Source: Levilactobacillus parabrevis ATCC 53295
Lineage (GTDB): Bacteria; Bacillota; Bacilli; Lactobacillales; Lactobacillaceae
Assembly: GCF_001434055.1 (NCBI RefSeq)
Contig: NZ_AZCZ01000002.1
Location: forward strand, 3,472 to 67,471
Direction: 5' to 3'
DNA: 64,000 nucleotides
How positions within the stretch are numbered: the stretch's first letter is position 1; every line of letters starts with the position of its first letter. The notes under the pieces are model-generated. The model searched no databases, was not told where the DNA came from, and was given only the letters and a program-made list of their open reading frames with translations. Positions 43,160 to 50,224 of the stretch are shown here, piece by piece. The position numbers and the translations under genes are program-made.

Positions 43160-44116
43160 TTATTCAGGGGCATATGCATGTGGATAATGCCGGTGGGCCG
43201 CCATTTCTGGCGTTAATGTCATTTGTTGCAAACGGCCAGATTTTCGTGAAATAAAATTGTAAGTTGCCGTGGAAATATCGATGATAGCCCGGTAATGGGT
43301 GTAATTATGGTTCAATTCGGCACGTCGACTAGGGTCGTAGGGGAGGCTAACTTCGGCTAACCAGTGGAAGATTTGATGCAAACTGGCAGCTGTCGTAGTC
43401 ATCGGCCGAGTGCCCCAACGCCGCAATGCCATGTGAATGAAGCGGGTTGTAGGGATGGTTCCGGTGGGTAGCGGTGCGCCACTCTGAAGATAGTCGCGTG
43501 CGGCTGTGACTGTTCGGCCCGTGAACTCTGACCCGGGGATTTTCAGAAAATCGTTCAAGTTCTGCAAATGCGTGGCTAGAATTGGAGTGTTCGTCAGGAC
43601 GCCAACTGGATTTAACTGAGCTTTCAGCGGACCACCGGTAGGTTCAATTACCAAGGTCTGCCCGCTGCGGTCACTGAGAATCCAGTGAAAGGGGTAGACG
43701 TAGGGGTCATTCCCCCAACGACGGGCCACCAGCGTGACTTGAGGAAGATCGGCCACAACCTCGGCCAACGTCGCGTGTTCGCCTAGAACCCAGTTGATAA
43801 AGTCCTGGGGTGTGAGGTTAATGCTGTCGGCAACGGGATCACTGGCATAGCTGACGACGCCGGGTAGGTAGAGTTCGGCGCAGGTGATGCCGCCCTCGTT
43901 GATGCCATCTGCCATGAGATAGGTTGAAAAGTCCGCGGCTGGCCGGCCCCCACCGAGAAAGGCATAGCGGGTCGTTCGTGGGGTGTGGAGCGCGGTTTGC
44001 CAGTGATAGTTGCGGGGTAAGAAGACGGGCCGCCAGGACGTGGTCGTAGGAAAGTCCATGGTGCGGGCGAAAAAGTGGTGTTCAGCGGCTGACGTATAGG
44101 TTAGACTAGTACACAC
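43160..44116 (-). CDS. Choloylglycine hydrolase-family amidase (bile salt hydrolase / penicillin V acylase type)
   Basis: An N-terminal nucleophile amidase of 318 aa. Cys2 becomes the nucleophile after Met removal. Arg18 and Asp21 (FARTMDFP) are in the expected places. The family splits into bile salt hydrolases, penicillin V acylases and acyl-homoserine lactone acylases. Sequence alone does not decide here, and several later blocks look diverged. There is no signal peptide, so it acts in the cytoplasm. Confidence 0.82.
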   Translation of the reverse strand: MCTSLTYTSAAEHHFFARTMDFPTTTSWRPVFLPRNYHWQTALHTPRTTRYAFLGGGRPAADFSTYLMADGINEGGITCAELYLPGVVSYASDPVADSINLTPQDFINWVLGEHATLAEVVADLPQVTLVARRWGNDPYVYPFHWILSDRSGQTLVIEPTGGPLKAQLNPVGVLTNTPILATHLQNLNDFLKIPGSEFTGRTVTAARDYLQSGAPLPTGTIPTTRFIHMALRRWGTRPMTTTAASLHQIFHWLAEVSLPYDPSRRAELNHNYTHYRAIIDISTATYNFISRKSGRLQQMTLTPEMAAHRHYPHAYAPE

Positions 44117-44353
44117 GAGACATTCCTCCTCATAATAAAAGAATTAATTTTAGTATAGCTTAGGTCTGAGGAGAGTTAAACCCGCGCACGATGAAAATGG
44201 CGGCAACAATCCGTGAGTTGGTGGCGGTGTGCCGCAGCGTTAACGTCAGAATTTTCAGGAAGTAGCGCTTGTATTCCCGGCGTGAATCTCGTAAGCTAAT
44301 AGAGAACAGAAATACCCGTAAGAGGTTTGTTTCTTGGAAGGGAATTGGGAACT

Positions 44354-44998
44354 ATGAAATCAGCATGGAACTTAGTGGGGATGGGCCTATGGTTGGTCGT
44401 CCTCGTGACACTCGTGTGGATGGTCCATGACATGCGGGTCCGGCGCATTCGGTTGATCGTGAAGGAACACCGCAGCTTTTCGTGGCAGAACTTGACGCTC
44501 TCAACGATTGAGTTGGTGGTGTGGCTACTGTTCTTTGGTGGGATGAGTTACACGACCTTCTTCCAAAACGTGAATCAGTTAGGGAGCAATCGGATCAGTC
44601 AAACGACTCGCTATGAACCACTGGTCATCAATACGGGCGCGTCGTCCGGCTCAGCTTACTACGTTGAAGTCGACAACAGTGATGGCAAGAAGCCAGTGCA
44701 ACACTATACGTACTTGACCGAAGGCGAGAAGTACCAGGTCAGCAGCACGGACGCCACCGTTTCGGATGGCAAGAAACCCATCAACTTGCCGGCTTCGGCC
44801 TATAAGTGGGATGAACAAAAGGTCGCCAAGTATGACCAGCGCCATCAAAAGGCGTGGGTCGGCGTCATCGAAACCACCTATAAGAAGTCATTCGTCAACG
44901 GTCTCGGGTTACACGCCGGTCGACTGGCGAACCGCTTCACGTTGATTCGGATTCCGGATCATTCCTTTATGTTGAAGGATTCGGGTTACACCAATTAA
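44354..44998 (+). CDS. Hypothetical membrane protein of the L. brevis group
   Basis: 214 aa from ATG 44354. Two N-terminal membrane helices (about 7-27 and 45-65) are followed by a soluble, probably extracellular, domain of about 140 residues rich in Ser, Lys and Tyr. It resembles a conserved Levilactobacillus protein family without known function. I rely on memory of that family and cannot verify it. It ends with a hairpin terminator. Confidence 0.65.
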   Translation: MKSAWNLVGMGLWLVVLVTLVWMVHDMRVRRIRLIVKEHRSFSWQNLTLSTIELVVWLLFFGGMSYTTFFQNVNQLGSNRISQTTRYEPLVINTGASSGSAYYVEVDNSDGKKPVQHYTYLTEGEKYQVSSTDATVSDGKKPINLPASAYKWDEQKVAKYDQRHQKAWVGVIETTYKKSFVNGLGLHAGRLANRFTLIRIPDHSFMLKDSGYTN

Positions 44999-45011
44999 TT
45001 GAGAAGTTTAT

Positions 45012-45047
45012 GAGGGGTTCTGAGCGGATGCTTGGGGCCTCTTTTTT
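45012..45047 (+). terminator. Terminator of the membrane protein gene
   Basis: GAGGGG pairs with the downstream CCTC region and is followed by six T. Confidence 0.6.
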
Positions 45048-45076
45048 AGGCAAAGCCTCATAAATTAAAGACAATT

Positions 45077-45117
45077 AAAAATGGAACCGACTCGCTCAGC
45101 GAGTCAGTTCCATTTTT
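45077..45117. terminator. Convergent terminator
   Basis: The perfect stem AAAAATGGAAC/GTTCCATTTTT has an inner GACTC/GAGTC. It serves the dipeptidase-like gene on the minus strand. Confidence 0.85.
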
Positions 45118-45120
45118 AAG

Positions 45121-45693
45121 TTATGCGTGTTCAGCAATTTGGAAATCGTTAGGGTCGGCTGTTGCTGGTGGATAATCATCCATTTGGGTGTCGCGGTAGT
45201 CCCACCACTCGTTCTCGTAGCCAAAGAATCCGGCTGAGTGCATGGCTTCATCGAGAATTTGGTAATGTTTTTCCTGAAGCGGTGTCCGCGTGAAGTCCCG
45301 GTGAGCGGCCACTGAGAAGTCGTCGAATTCCGTCTGCATTTCTAATTCCCTGCCAGCGGCGTCACACAGCGTGACATCGAAGGTAACGCCTTTTTGGTGG
45401 GAGAAGTTCGGGTTGGGTTTGGCGACGAACGAAGGATCGGGGTAGACATCATAGAGCCGTTCTTGTGCGGAGACGGGGCGGTAGGCATCCCAGACTTTCA
45501 GCCGATAGCCCTGTGACCGTAGTAGTTCGCTCGCTTTGGCTAACTTCTTCGCGGTTCCCGTTCGGGCGATGGCAGTGGCAAAATCGTAAATAACTTGATG
45601 CGTAAAATTATCCGTGGTGGCGTAGCGCAGGTCGACAATAATGCTGGGGTCCAGCGCTTGGACGTTGGTGAAGCCAGTTTCTAGTTGTGACAT
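45121..45693 (-). CDS. D-Ala-D-Ala dipeptidase (VanX/DdpX) family protein with altered zinc site
   Basis: 190 aa from ATG 45693, behind GGGAGG. A frame extending to 45846 has no ribosome binding site. VanX-type enzymes cut D-Ala-D-Ala, which suits lactobacilli that build walls with D-Ala-D-Lac. Arg72 (YRP), His99 and Asp106 (SHQKGVTFD) match the substrate and zinc residues, and Glu162 (ENEWW) matches the catalytic base. The third zinc ligand, His in EWWH, is Asp165 here (EWWDYR). Activity may be altered or use another ligand. Confidence 0.85.
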   Translation of the reverse strand: MSQLETGFTNVQALDPSIIVDLRYATTDNFTHQVIYDFATAIARTGTAKKLAKASELLRSQGYRLKVWDAYRPVSAQERLYDVYPDPSFVAKPNPNFSHQKGVTFDVTLCDAAGRELEMQTEFDDFSVAAHRDFTRTPLQEKHYQILDEAMHSAGFFGYENEWWDYRDTQMDDYPPATADPNDFQIAEHA

Positions 45694-45904
45694 GTGGGGC
45701 ACCTCCCAATTATAGTTAGTGCTAGTATACCGGGTTTGTGGGGAGAAAGCTTGTGAAGTGGCTTGAGGGGGTGGGGATGGTTTGAGCCTTTCTCTAATTA
45801 TGTGGCGGAAACGTTGTCCGTGGGGCGGCTGGGTGAGTTTAACCATAGATTATGGGTGGGGCTAAGCCTTGGATTCTTTTTTTGGTTTGGGGCGCTCTTT
45901 GATT

Positions 45905-46163
45905 TTTATATAGCCGAAACGTGCTCCACAAAGCAGGTCCCTGCGCTTAACCCCATTAAGCCCAAAAGCCAGGCCCGGGCTGTTGACTTAATGACGTTAA
46001 TGCTCAGGACCTAATCGCTTTGTTCCGCCCTCTTTTCTGAAACGTGCTCCACAAGGCAGACTCCTGCGCTTAACCCCAATAAGGAAAAAGCCAAGCCCGG
46101 GCTTTTACCCTTATTGACGTTAATGCTCAGAGTCTAACCGCTTTGTTCCGCACTCTTTTTACA
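45905..46163 (-). repeat. Two tandem family R structured repeats
   Basis: On the minus strand there are two units of about 126 bp. One pairs AAAGC/GCTTT, AGGTCC/GGACCT and CATTAAG/CTTAATG. The other pairs AAAGCGG/.., AGACTC/GAGTCT and CAATAAG/CTTATTG. The second unit is almost identical to the one at 11641. Every stem change is compensated. No gene is present between 45700 and 46300. Confidence 0.8.
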
Positions 46164-46197
46164 AAAAACGACCAGAGCCTCAGGAGGGGTTCTGGTC
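46164..46197 (-). terminator. nnrE-marR unit terminator
   Basis: The perfect stem GACCAGA/TCTGGTC is followed by a T run on the minus strand. Confidence 0.75.
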
Positions 46198-46302
46198 GCA
46201 GTCAAGAAACACGAAAGTCACTCTAGCTTTCGCGCCTTTTAGTTTACGCTTTGATGGGGCGCGGGTTGTAGCGAGATGGCATGGTTGGTTCGGTCACCAC
46301 GC

Positions 46303-46953
46303 TTAACGGGCGTGCTCGAGGTGGTCTTGCGCGTAGATACCGATGTCGGCTACGTGGACGGTCCCGCTGTGTTGCTTACCAGTGATCGTCAGAAGACCAA
46401 TCTTGTTGTAGGCCATGGTGGTCGTGCTGTCGGCAACGACCGCAACCCCCATGACTTCACCGGTGTCGGCGTTGATGCCGGATGGAACGTCGATGGCGAC
46501 CGTCTTTGCGTCGGCCGCATTAATCGCGTTGATGGCGTCGGCAAATTTACCAGTGATATCACGCGACAGACCCACACCGAAAATGGCATCGACAATCAGC
46601 GTGGCGTTGACTACGTGATTGAGGTCGGTCGTGAACGGAATGTGATAGTAGTTGGCAATCTTAAGTTGTTGGCTCGTCTGCGGGGTGGCCTTGGCCGGAT
46701 CGCCCAGCAGATAAATTTCAACGTCGATACCGCGAATGTGCAACAGCCGGGCGACAGCAATCCCATCGCCACCGTTGTTGCCGGTCGCAGCCACAACCAC
46801 GACACGGCTCAAATCAAAATCATCATTTAACAGGTTATTAAACGTTGCCAAGGCGGCGCGCTCCATGAGAACTAATGCGGGAATACCGATCTCGTTGATG
46901 GTATGCGCGTCATAACGTTGGGCTTCGGCAATGGTAATGGCTTTACTCATCAT
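46303..46953 (-). CDS. nnrE: NAD(P)H-hydrate epimerase
   Basis: This metabolite-repair enzyme interconverts R- and S-NAD(P)HX so that the dehydratase can restore NAD(P)H. 216 aa from ATG 46953 (AAGGAGG 5 nt upstream; the next codon is also ATG). The YjeF N-terminal domain stands alone, without the fused dehydratase. The motifs GNNGGDGIAVARLL and VDAIFGVGLSR are typical. It lies 33 bp downstream of the MarR-type gene and is probably co-transcribed. Confidence 0.9.
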   Translation of the reverse strand: MMSKAITIAEAQRYDAHTINEIGIPALVLMERAALATFNNLLNDDFDLSRVVVVAATGNNGGDGIAVARLLHIRGIDVEIYLLGDPAKATPQTSQQLKIANYYHIPFTTDLNHVVNATLIVDAIFGVGLSRDITGKFADAINAINAADAKTVAIDVPSGINADTGEVMGVAVVADSTTTMAYNKIGLLTITGKQHSGTVHVADIGIYAQDHLEHAR

Positions 46954-46986
46954 GAATCCCTCCTTAGATGGGGAAAACAAAGTTAA

Positions 46987-47439
46987 TTATGAATGTTCCG
47001 TTTGCTGATCCTGCAGGACGCTACTGGAAAGTAATTGCAGTTGGGCGGTGATACTGGCGTAGTCAAAGTCGGCATCGGTTGGCGTGGCTTGTTGCCACCA
47101 ATCGTGGAGGACCTCAATGGCTTGTTTTACCAAACGTTTACCATCGGTGGTTAGCTTCAAACGACGGTTACGACGATCACGCGGGTCCGTTTCCTTTTGC
47201 AATAGGGACAGCTTAACCAGGTGCTGCACCATCCGGGCCATGAGACCTTCGTCTACAGCCATCGTCCAGGCAGCTTTCCGCTGGTTCAGGTGGCTGGTCT
47301 CAGAGACCAGCACTAACAAATAAAATTCAGTGATGTTTACCGGCATTTCATCGGCTTCAAGAATCTGATTCATTGCCCGCTGGAATTGCCGGTGGAGAAT
47401 GGCCAGGTTCGTAGTAAAGTCTAGTATCGAGTCTTCCAT
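46987..47439 (-). CDS. MarR-family regulator
   Basis: A 150-aa winged-helix dimeric regulator. The recognition helix is in AVDEGLMARMVQHLVKLSLL and the wing in DPRDRRNRRLKLT. No Cys suggests ligand rather than thiol sensing. It heads a two-gene unit with nnrE and is divergent from the gene at 47576, with the shared region 47440-47575 as the likely site of autoregulation. Confidence 0.85.
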   Translation of the reverse strand: MEDSILDFTTNLAILHRQFQRAMNQILEADEMPVNITEFYLLVLVSETSHLNQRKAAWTMAVDEGLMARMVQHLVKLSLLQKETDPRDRRNRRLKLTTDGKRLVKQAIEVLHDWWQQATPTDADFDYASITAQLQLLSSSVLQDQQTEHS

Positions 47440-47575
47440 GAGCCACCTCCTAGGTAGTCAGAATGTTTGCATACCCCTAGTTTACACCAGATTTGAATAG
47501 AGGATAACATTCGCACTCGTTTCTTTGTCAGGAAGTGCTAGAATAGCAGTAAAACTAATTATGGGAGGCATTCCA

Positions 47576-47902
47576 ATGTTTATTCAGATACCAACCGATA
47601 TGGACGAGGTGCAGTTGCGCCAGTTACAATTAAAACAGCACGGTGAAGACAAGACCGAGGATGAAATTATTAATCAAGCAGTCTTGGACATTTTTCAGGG
47701 ATTCCTAGACCAAGTGGAGGACGGTCACTATGACACCGCCAGTTGGCAGGGTGAAACACTGATCGTGACGGATATTGATGGTGTACAAACGGCTACGGTA
47801 ACCGCACAAGGCGCCAGCTTCGGTGCTGACTTCCGGGAGAGTGCCGAAAAGCTCGAGTTACATTTGGAACAAGAGGCGGTTCGAGCATCGGGGGCGCGCT
47901 AA
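47576..47902 (+). CDS. Hypothetical acidic protein
   Basis: 108 aa from ATG 47576, with GGGAGG 7 nt upstream. A longer frame to 47525 lacks a ribosome binding site. It is acidic and soluble, with a helical first half (MDEVQLRQLQLKQHG) and a beta-rich middle (ETLIVTDIDGVQTATVTAQG). No domain is recognised. It is divergent from the MarR regulator and so a candidate target of it. Confidence 0.65.
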   Translation: MFIQIPTDMDEVQLRQLQLKQHGEDKTEDEIINQAVLDIFQGFLDQVEDGHYDTASWQGETLIVTDIDGVQTATVTAQGASFGADFRESAEKLELHLEQEAVRASGAR

Positions 47903-47930
47903 ATTATTTGGTGTTATAACTAGTTTTGGA

Positions 47931-47963
47931 TTACACTAAGGATGTTAAGCGTCCTTAGTGTAA
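47931..47963 (+). promoter_or_regulatory. Perfect hairpin overlapping the tRNA 5' end
   Basis: TTACACTAAGGA (47931-47942) and TCCTTAGTGTAA (47952-47963) are exact 12-bp complements with a 9-nt loop. The right arm is part of the tRNA acceptor and D stems, so a transcript that includes the leader would have a competing fold. Confidence 0.8.
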
Positions 47964-48020
47964 TGGATAGCACGAGAGATTTCGGTCCTTTCGATCGGGG
48001 TTCGACTCCCCGGGGACGCA
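47949..48020 (+). tRNA. tRNA-Arg (anticodon TCG)
   Basis: A 72-nt cloverleaf. Acceptor GCGTCCT/GGGACGC, D stem GTGT/GCAC, T stem CGGGG/CCCCG with TTCGACT loop, and discriminator A. The anticodon loop TTTCGGT gives anticodon TCG (reads CGA/CGG). The anticodon stem AGAGA/CCTTT is weak, with an A-C mismatch next to the loop and a G-T pair. CCA is not encoded. A terminator follows. Confidence 0.82.
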
Positions 48021-48041
48021 TCATATCAATCGGATTGTGTG

Positions 48042-48070
48042 AGACGCTATGATTACGTGGCGTCTTTTCT
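48042..48070 (+). terminator. tRNA-Arg terminator
   Basis: The stem AGACGC/GCGTCT is followed by a T-rich run. Confidence 0.75.
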
Positions 48071-48078
48071 TTTTTCCA

Positions 48079-48119
48079 AAATACAGGTAGGTCCGTAAAA
48101 TCGGGACCTACCTGTATTT
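48079..48119 (-). terminator. Diguanylate cyclase gene terminator
   Basis: A perfect 16-bp stem (AAATACAGGTAGGTCC/GGACCTACCTGTATTT) has a 9-nt loop and a T-rich tail on the minus strand. Confidence 0.85.
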
Positions 48120-48134
48120 AGCATAAAAAGTTAT

Positions 48135-49316
48135 TTATTGAAATTCTTGGGCTTCACCCTCAACGGTAATTCGGTCACGACCAGCCTCCTTTGCGAGGTA
48201 GAGGTAGTGATCGACCCGTTTGAACCAGCTGTTGAAGTCGGCATCATCCGGTTGTAAGGCGGAGATACCAATGGAGACAGTCACGACGAGTTGTTGGCCG
48301 TTGATCTTTACCGGATGTTGTTGGAGCGTATCGCGAATCGATGTGACGATACGCTGGGCATCTGTGGGGGCGGTATCTTTAAAGATGATGACAAACTCCT
48401 CGCCACCGTAACGGAAGATTTCACCGTTATTCGTTTGCTGGGCCAATTCTTCGTTGAAGTGGTGGGCTACGTGCTTGAGTACGGCATCACCAGTCAAGTG
48501 GCCATATTTATCGTTGAATTGTTTGAAGTGGTCGATGTCGAACATCGCCATGGTAATCGGTGTCGTGGGGTGCTGCCGGTAAACGCCGAAGACCCCAACT
48601 GTGGTCGTATCAAAGTTGGCGCGGTTGCGCACACCGGTCAGTTCATCGTAGTTAGCTTCTTGATCTAACCGTGCAAAGTGACTGATGACGCGATTAACCC
48701 GCGTGACGAAGAACCGAATGATCCACATGTATATGATAAAGACCACGAGGACGTTGACCGTGTAGATGAGATGAAATGGCCGTACGGACCAGATGACCAT
48801 ACACCAGGCGAAGCCATATAGGAGCTGTAAGAGTAAGAAACGCCACTCGGAGTCCAACGCCAGTGCCTGATGATGGCTGATGTAAAGGATGACACTAATC
48901 AAAATGACTAATGCGATGGCGGAGACCCACCAGTATTGGAGGCTGGCGCCGATGTAGAGGGCCTGACCATAGAAGAATAGTGGCATGATCAGGTTGACCA
49001 GAGCTACCGCGAAGTTTTGCATTGAATAGAGACTGAATAACAGGATCATTAACTGCGCAATGGCGTAGCCCCAGCTTAAGACGTTGCCATTATTTAGGAC
49101 CCAGAAGGTTTGCCGGAGAATGATGACGCTGGCAATGACGATGGCGGCCTCAATTAAATCTAGAATGATGGTAGCGGTCCGTGACAGCCGGGCTATTCGC
49201 TGTGCGAGAAAGTAAGTCATGACCATCATAATGGCGATAAGGCCAACGGTGATCAGGGCCATAATAATTGACTTTATATCAAAGATGTCGTGAAGAAAAT
49301 TTTCAAAGAGGTACAT
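48135..49316 (-). CDS. Membrane-bound diguanylate cyclase (GGDEF)
   Basis: This enzyme makes cyclic di-GMP from two GTP. 393 aa: about six to seven N-terminal membrane helices (1-210), then a GGDEF domain with DELTGVRNRANF, MFDIDHFKQFND and the active-site GGEEF intact (FRYGGEEFVIIF). The inhibitory RxxD site usually found just before GGEEF is absent (NNGEIF instead), so product feedback is probably lost. Cyclic di-GMP enzymes are uncommon in lactobacilli. The N-terminal region may sense a membrane signal. Confidence 0.9.
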   Translation of the reverse strand: MYLFENFLHDIFDIKSIIMALITVGLIAIMMVMTYFLAQRIARLSRTATIILDLIEAAIVIASVIILRQTFWVLNNGNVLSWGYAIAQLMILLFSLYSMQNFAVALVNLIMPLFFYGQALYIGASLQYWWVSAIALVILISVILYISHHQALALDSEWRFLLLQLLYGFAWCMVIWSVRPFHLIYTVNVLVVFIIYMWIIRFFVTRVNRVISHFARLDQEANYDELTGVRNRANFDTTTVGVFGVYRQHPTTPITMAMFDIDHFKQFNDKYGHLTGDAVLKHVAHHFNEELAQQTNNGEIFRYGGEEFVIIFKDTAPTDAQRIVTSIRDTLQQHPVKINGQQLVVTVSIGISALQPDDADFNSWFKRVDHYLYLAKEAGRDRITVEGEAQEFQ

Positions 49317-49518
49317 TGTTTCACCCGCTCATATTACGATTCTAAAGTACACAGATAAGCATACCATAAATGGGGGTAACGGTTTCATTGATTAATAAAT
49401 AAATTCATAAAATGGCGGGGACAATGTTGATGGAGTGTGGGGGCAGTGAGTGGGGATGGGGCTGGAATTAACGATTTGGAGAAGCCCGGCGATTATTGCG
49501 ATTCAATGGTGGAACGCT

Positions 49519-49788
49519 TTATTCGCGAGCAATCTTTAGGTCAACTGTAAGGAGGATGACCAGTTGCTGTGGCGTATGGGCAATGCTACCCGGGTCTGAC
49601 GGTTGGGGCAATCTTTCGCGGTTTTCCTCAGCTGTGAGCAAGTAACCTGTGAGTGCGTCGTTTGCCATGTGTAGGGTGTCGGGCATATCTTTGCCAAATG
49701 TGGCAGCGTGGGGTGCCAAGTCGGGAAAAGTAACTTCTACTTGCCCGTTTGAATTTTGTGAAAAGAGTGCAGCATATCGGTATTTCAT
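49519..49788 (-). CDS. HicB-like antitoxin without visible HicA
   Basis: 89 aa from ATG 49788 (GGAGGG upstream). The pattern MKYRYAALFSQ..GQVEVTFPDL, then DTLHMANDALTGYL, is the partially degenerate RNase H-like fold of HicB. No HicA ribonuclease ORF is present on either side. It is the third orphan antitoxin-like gene in this window. Confidence 0.75.
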   Translation of the reverse strand: MKYRYAALFSQNSNGQVEVTFPDLAPHAATFGKDMPDTLHMANDALTGYLLTAEENRERLPQPSDPGSIAHTPQQLVILLTVDLKIARE

Positions 49789-49894
49789 GAGTGAGCCCTC
49801 CAATTATAGATACCTTATGTAACTGGACTGAGCTTACCACGTCTAAAGGCAATTCGTTAGGTTTAAGCTCTCTCATCTTTTTTTAATTTACCCA

Positions 49895-49923
49895 TTGATT
49901 TCTAATGATTGGCAGTCTATAAT
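49895..49923 (+). promoter_or_regulatory. brnQ leader promoter
   Basis: TTGATT (49895-49900) and TATAAT (49918-49923) have a 17-bp spacer. Confidence 0.75.
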
Positions 49924-49929
49924 ACACAA

Positions 49930-50182
49930 CAATACTTATAAAACGTTGAAGAAAGTAGTAACGAATCCGTTGGTGCCTAGGGAGTCACGTGAAGTGGAAA
50001 GTGACCGCCGCGCGTTCGTGAAGGTTAATTCTGAGTTCGGCAGTTGCTAAGGCTGTCGTGGTCGCCACCATTACCTGGCTAGCGGATGTTTGTCCGCGAT
50101 GAGTGTGGTAGGTGACTGTCGCAAAAAGGTGGTACCGTTCTACTTGTAGAGCCCTTTTCCCGTATGGGAGAGGGCTCTTTTT
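49930..50182 (+). promoter_or_regulatory. T-box riboswitch controlling brnQ
   Basis: This leader of about 250 nt carries the T-box sequence AAGGTGGTACCG (50126-50137), which pairs with the uncharged tRNA end. It is followed by a terminator stem (AGAGCCCT/AGGGCTCT, then TTTTT). Stem I lies in the first 100 nt (AACGAA/TTCGT, GTCAC/GTGAC). By context the specifier should be a branched-chain codon (Ile, Val or Leu). I see AATT/GTT candidates near 50025 but cannot fix the codon. Confidence 0.88.
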
Positions 50183-50224
50183 CACGTTTACGGGTAAAAA
50201 AATTAAGTTCAGGAGGAATTGAAG

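Noticed and set aside
49374-49387. cre-like sequence upstream of the diguanylate cyclase gene
   Set aside because: There are two mismatches in defined positions and no promoter boxes recognised next to it.
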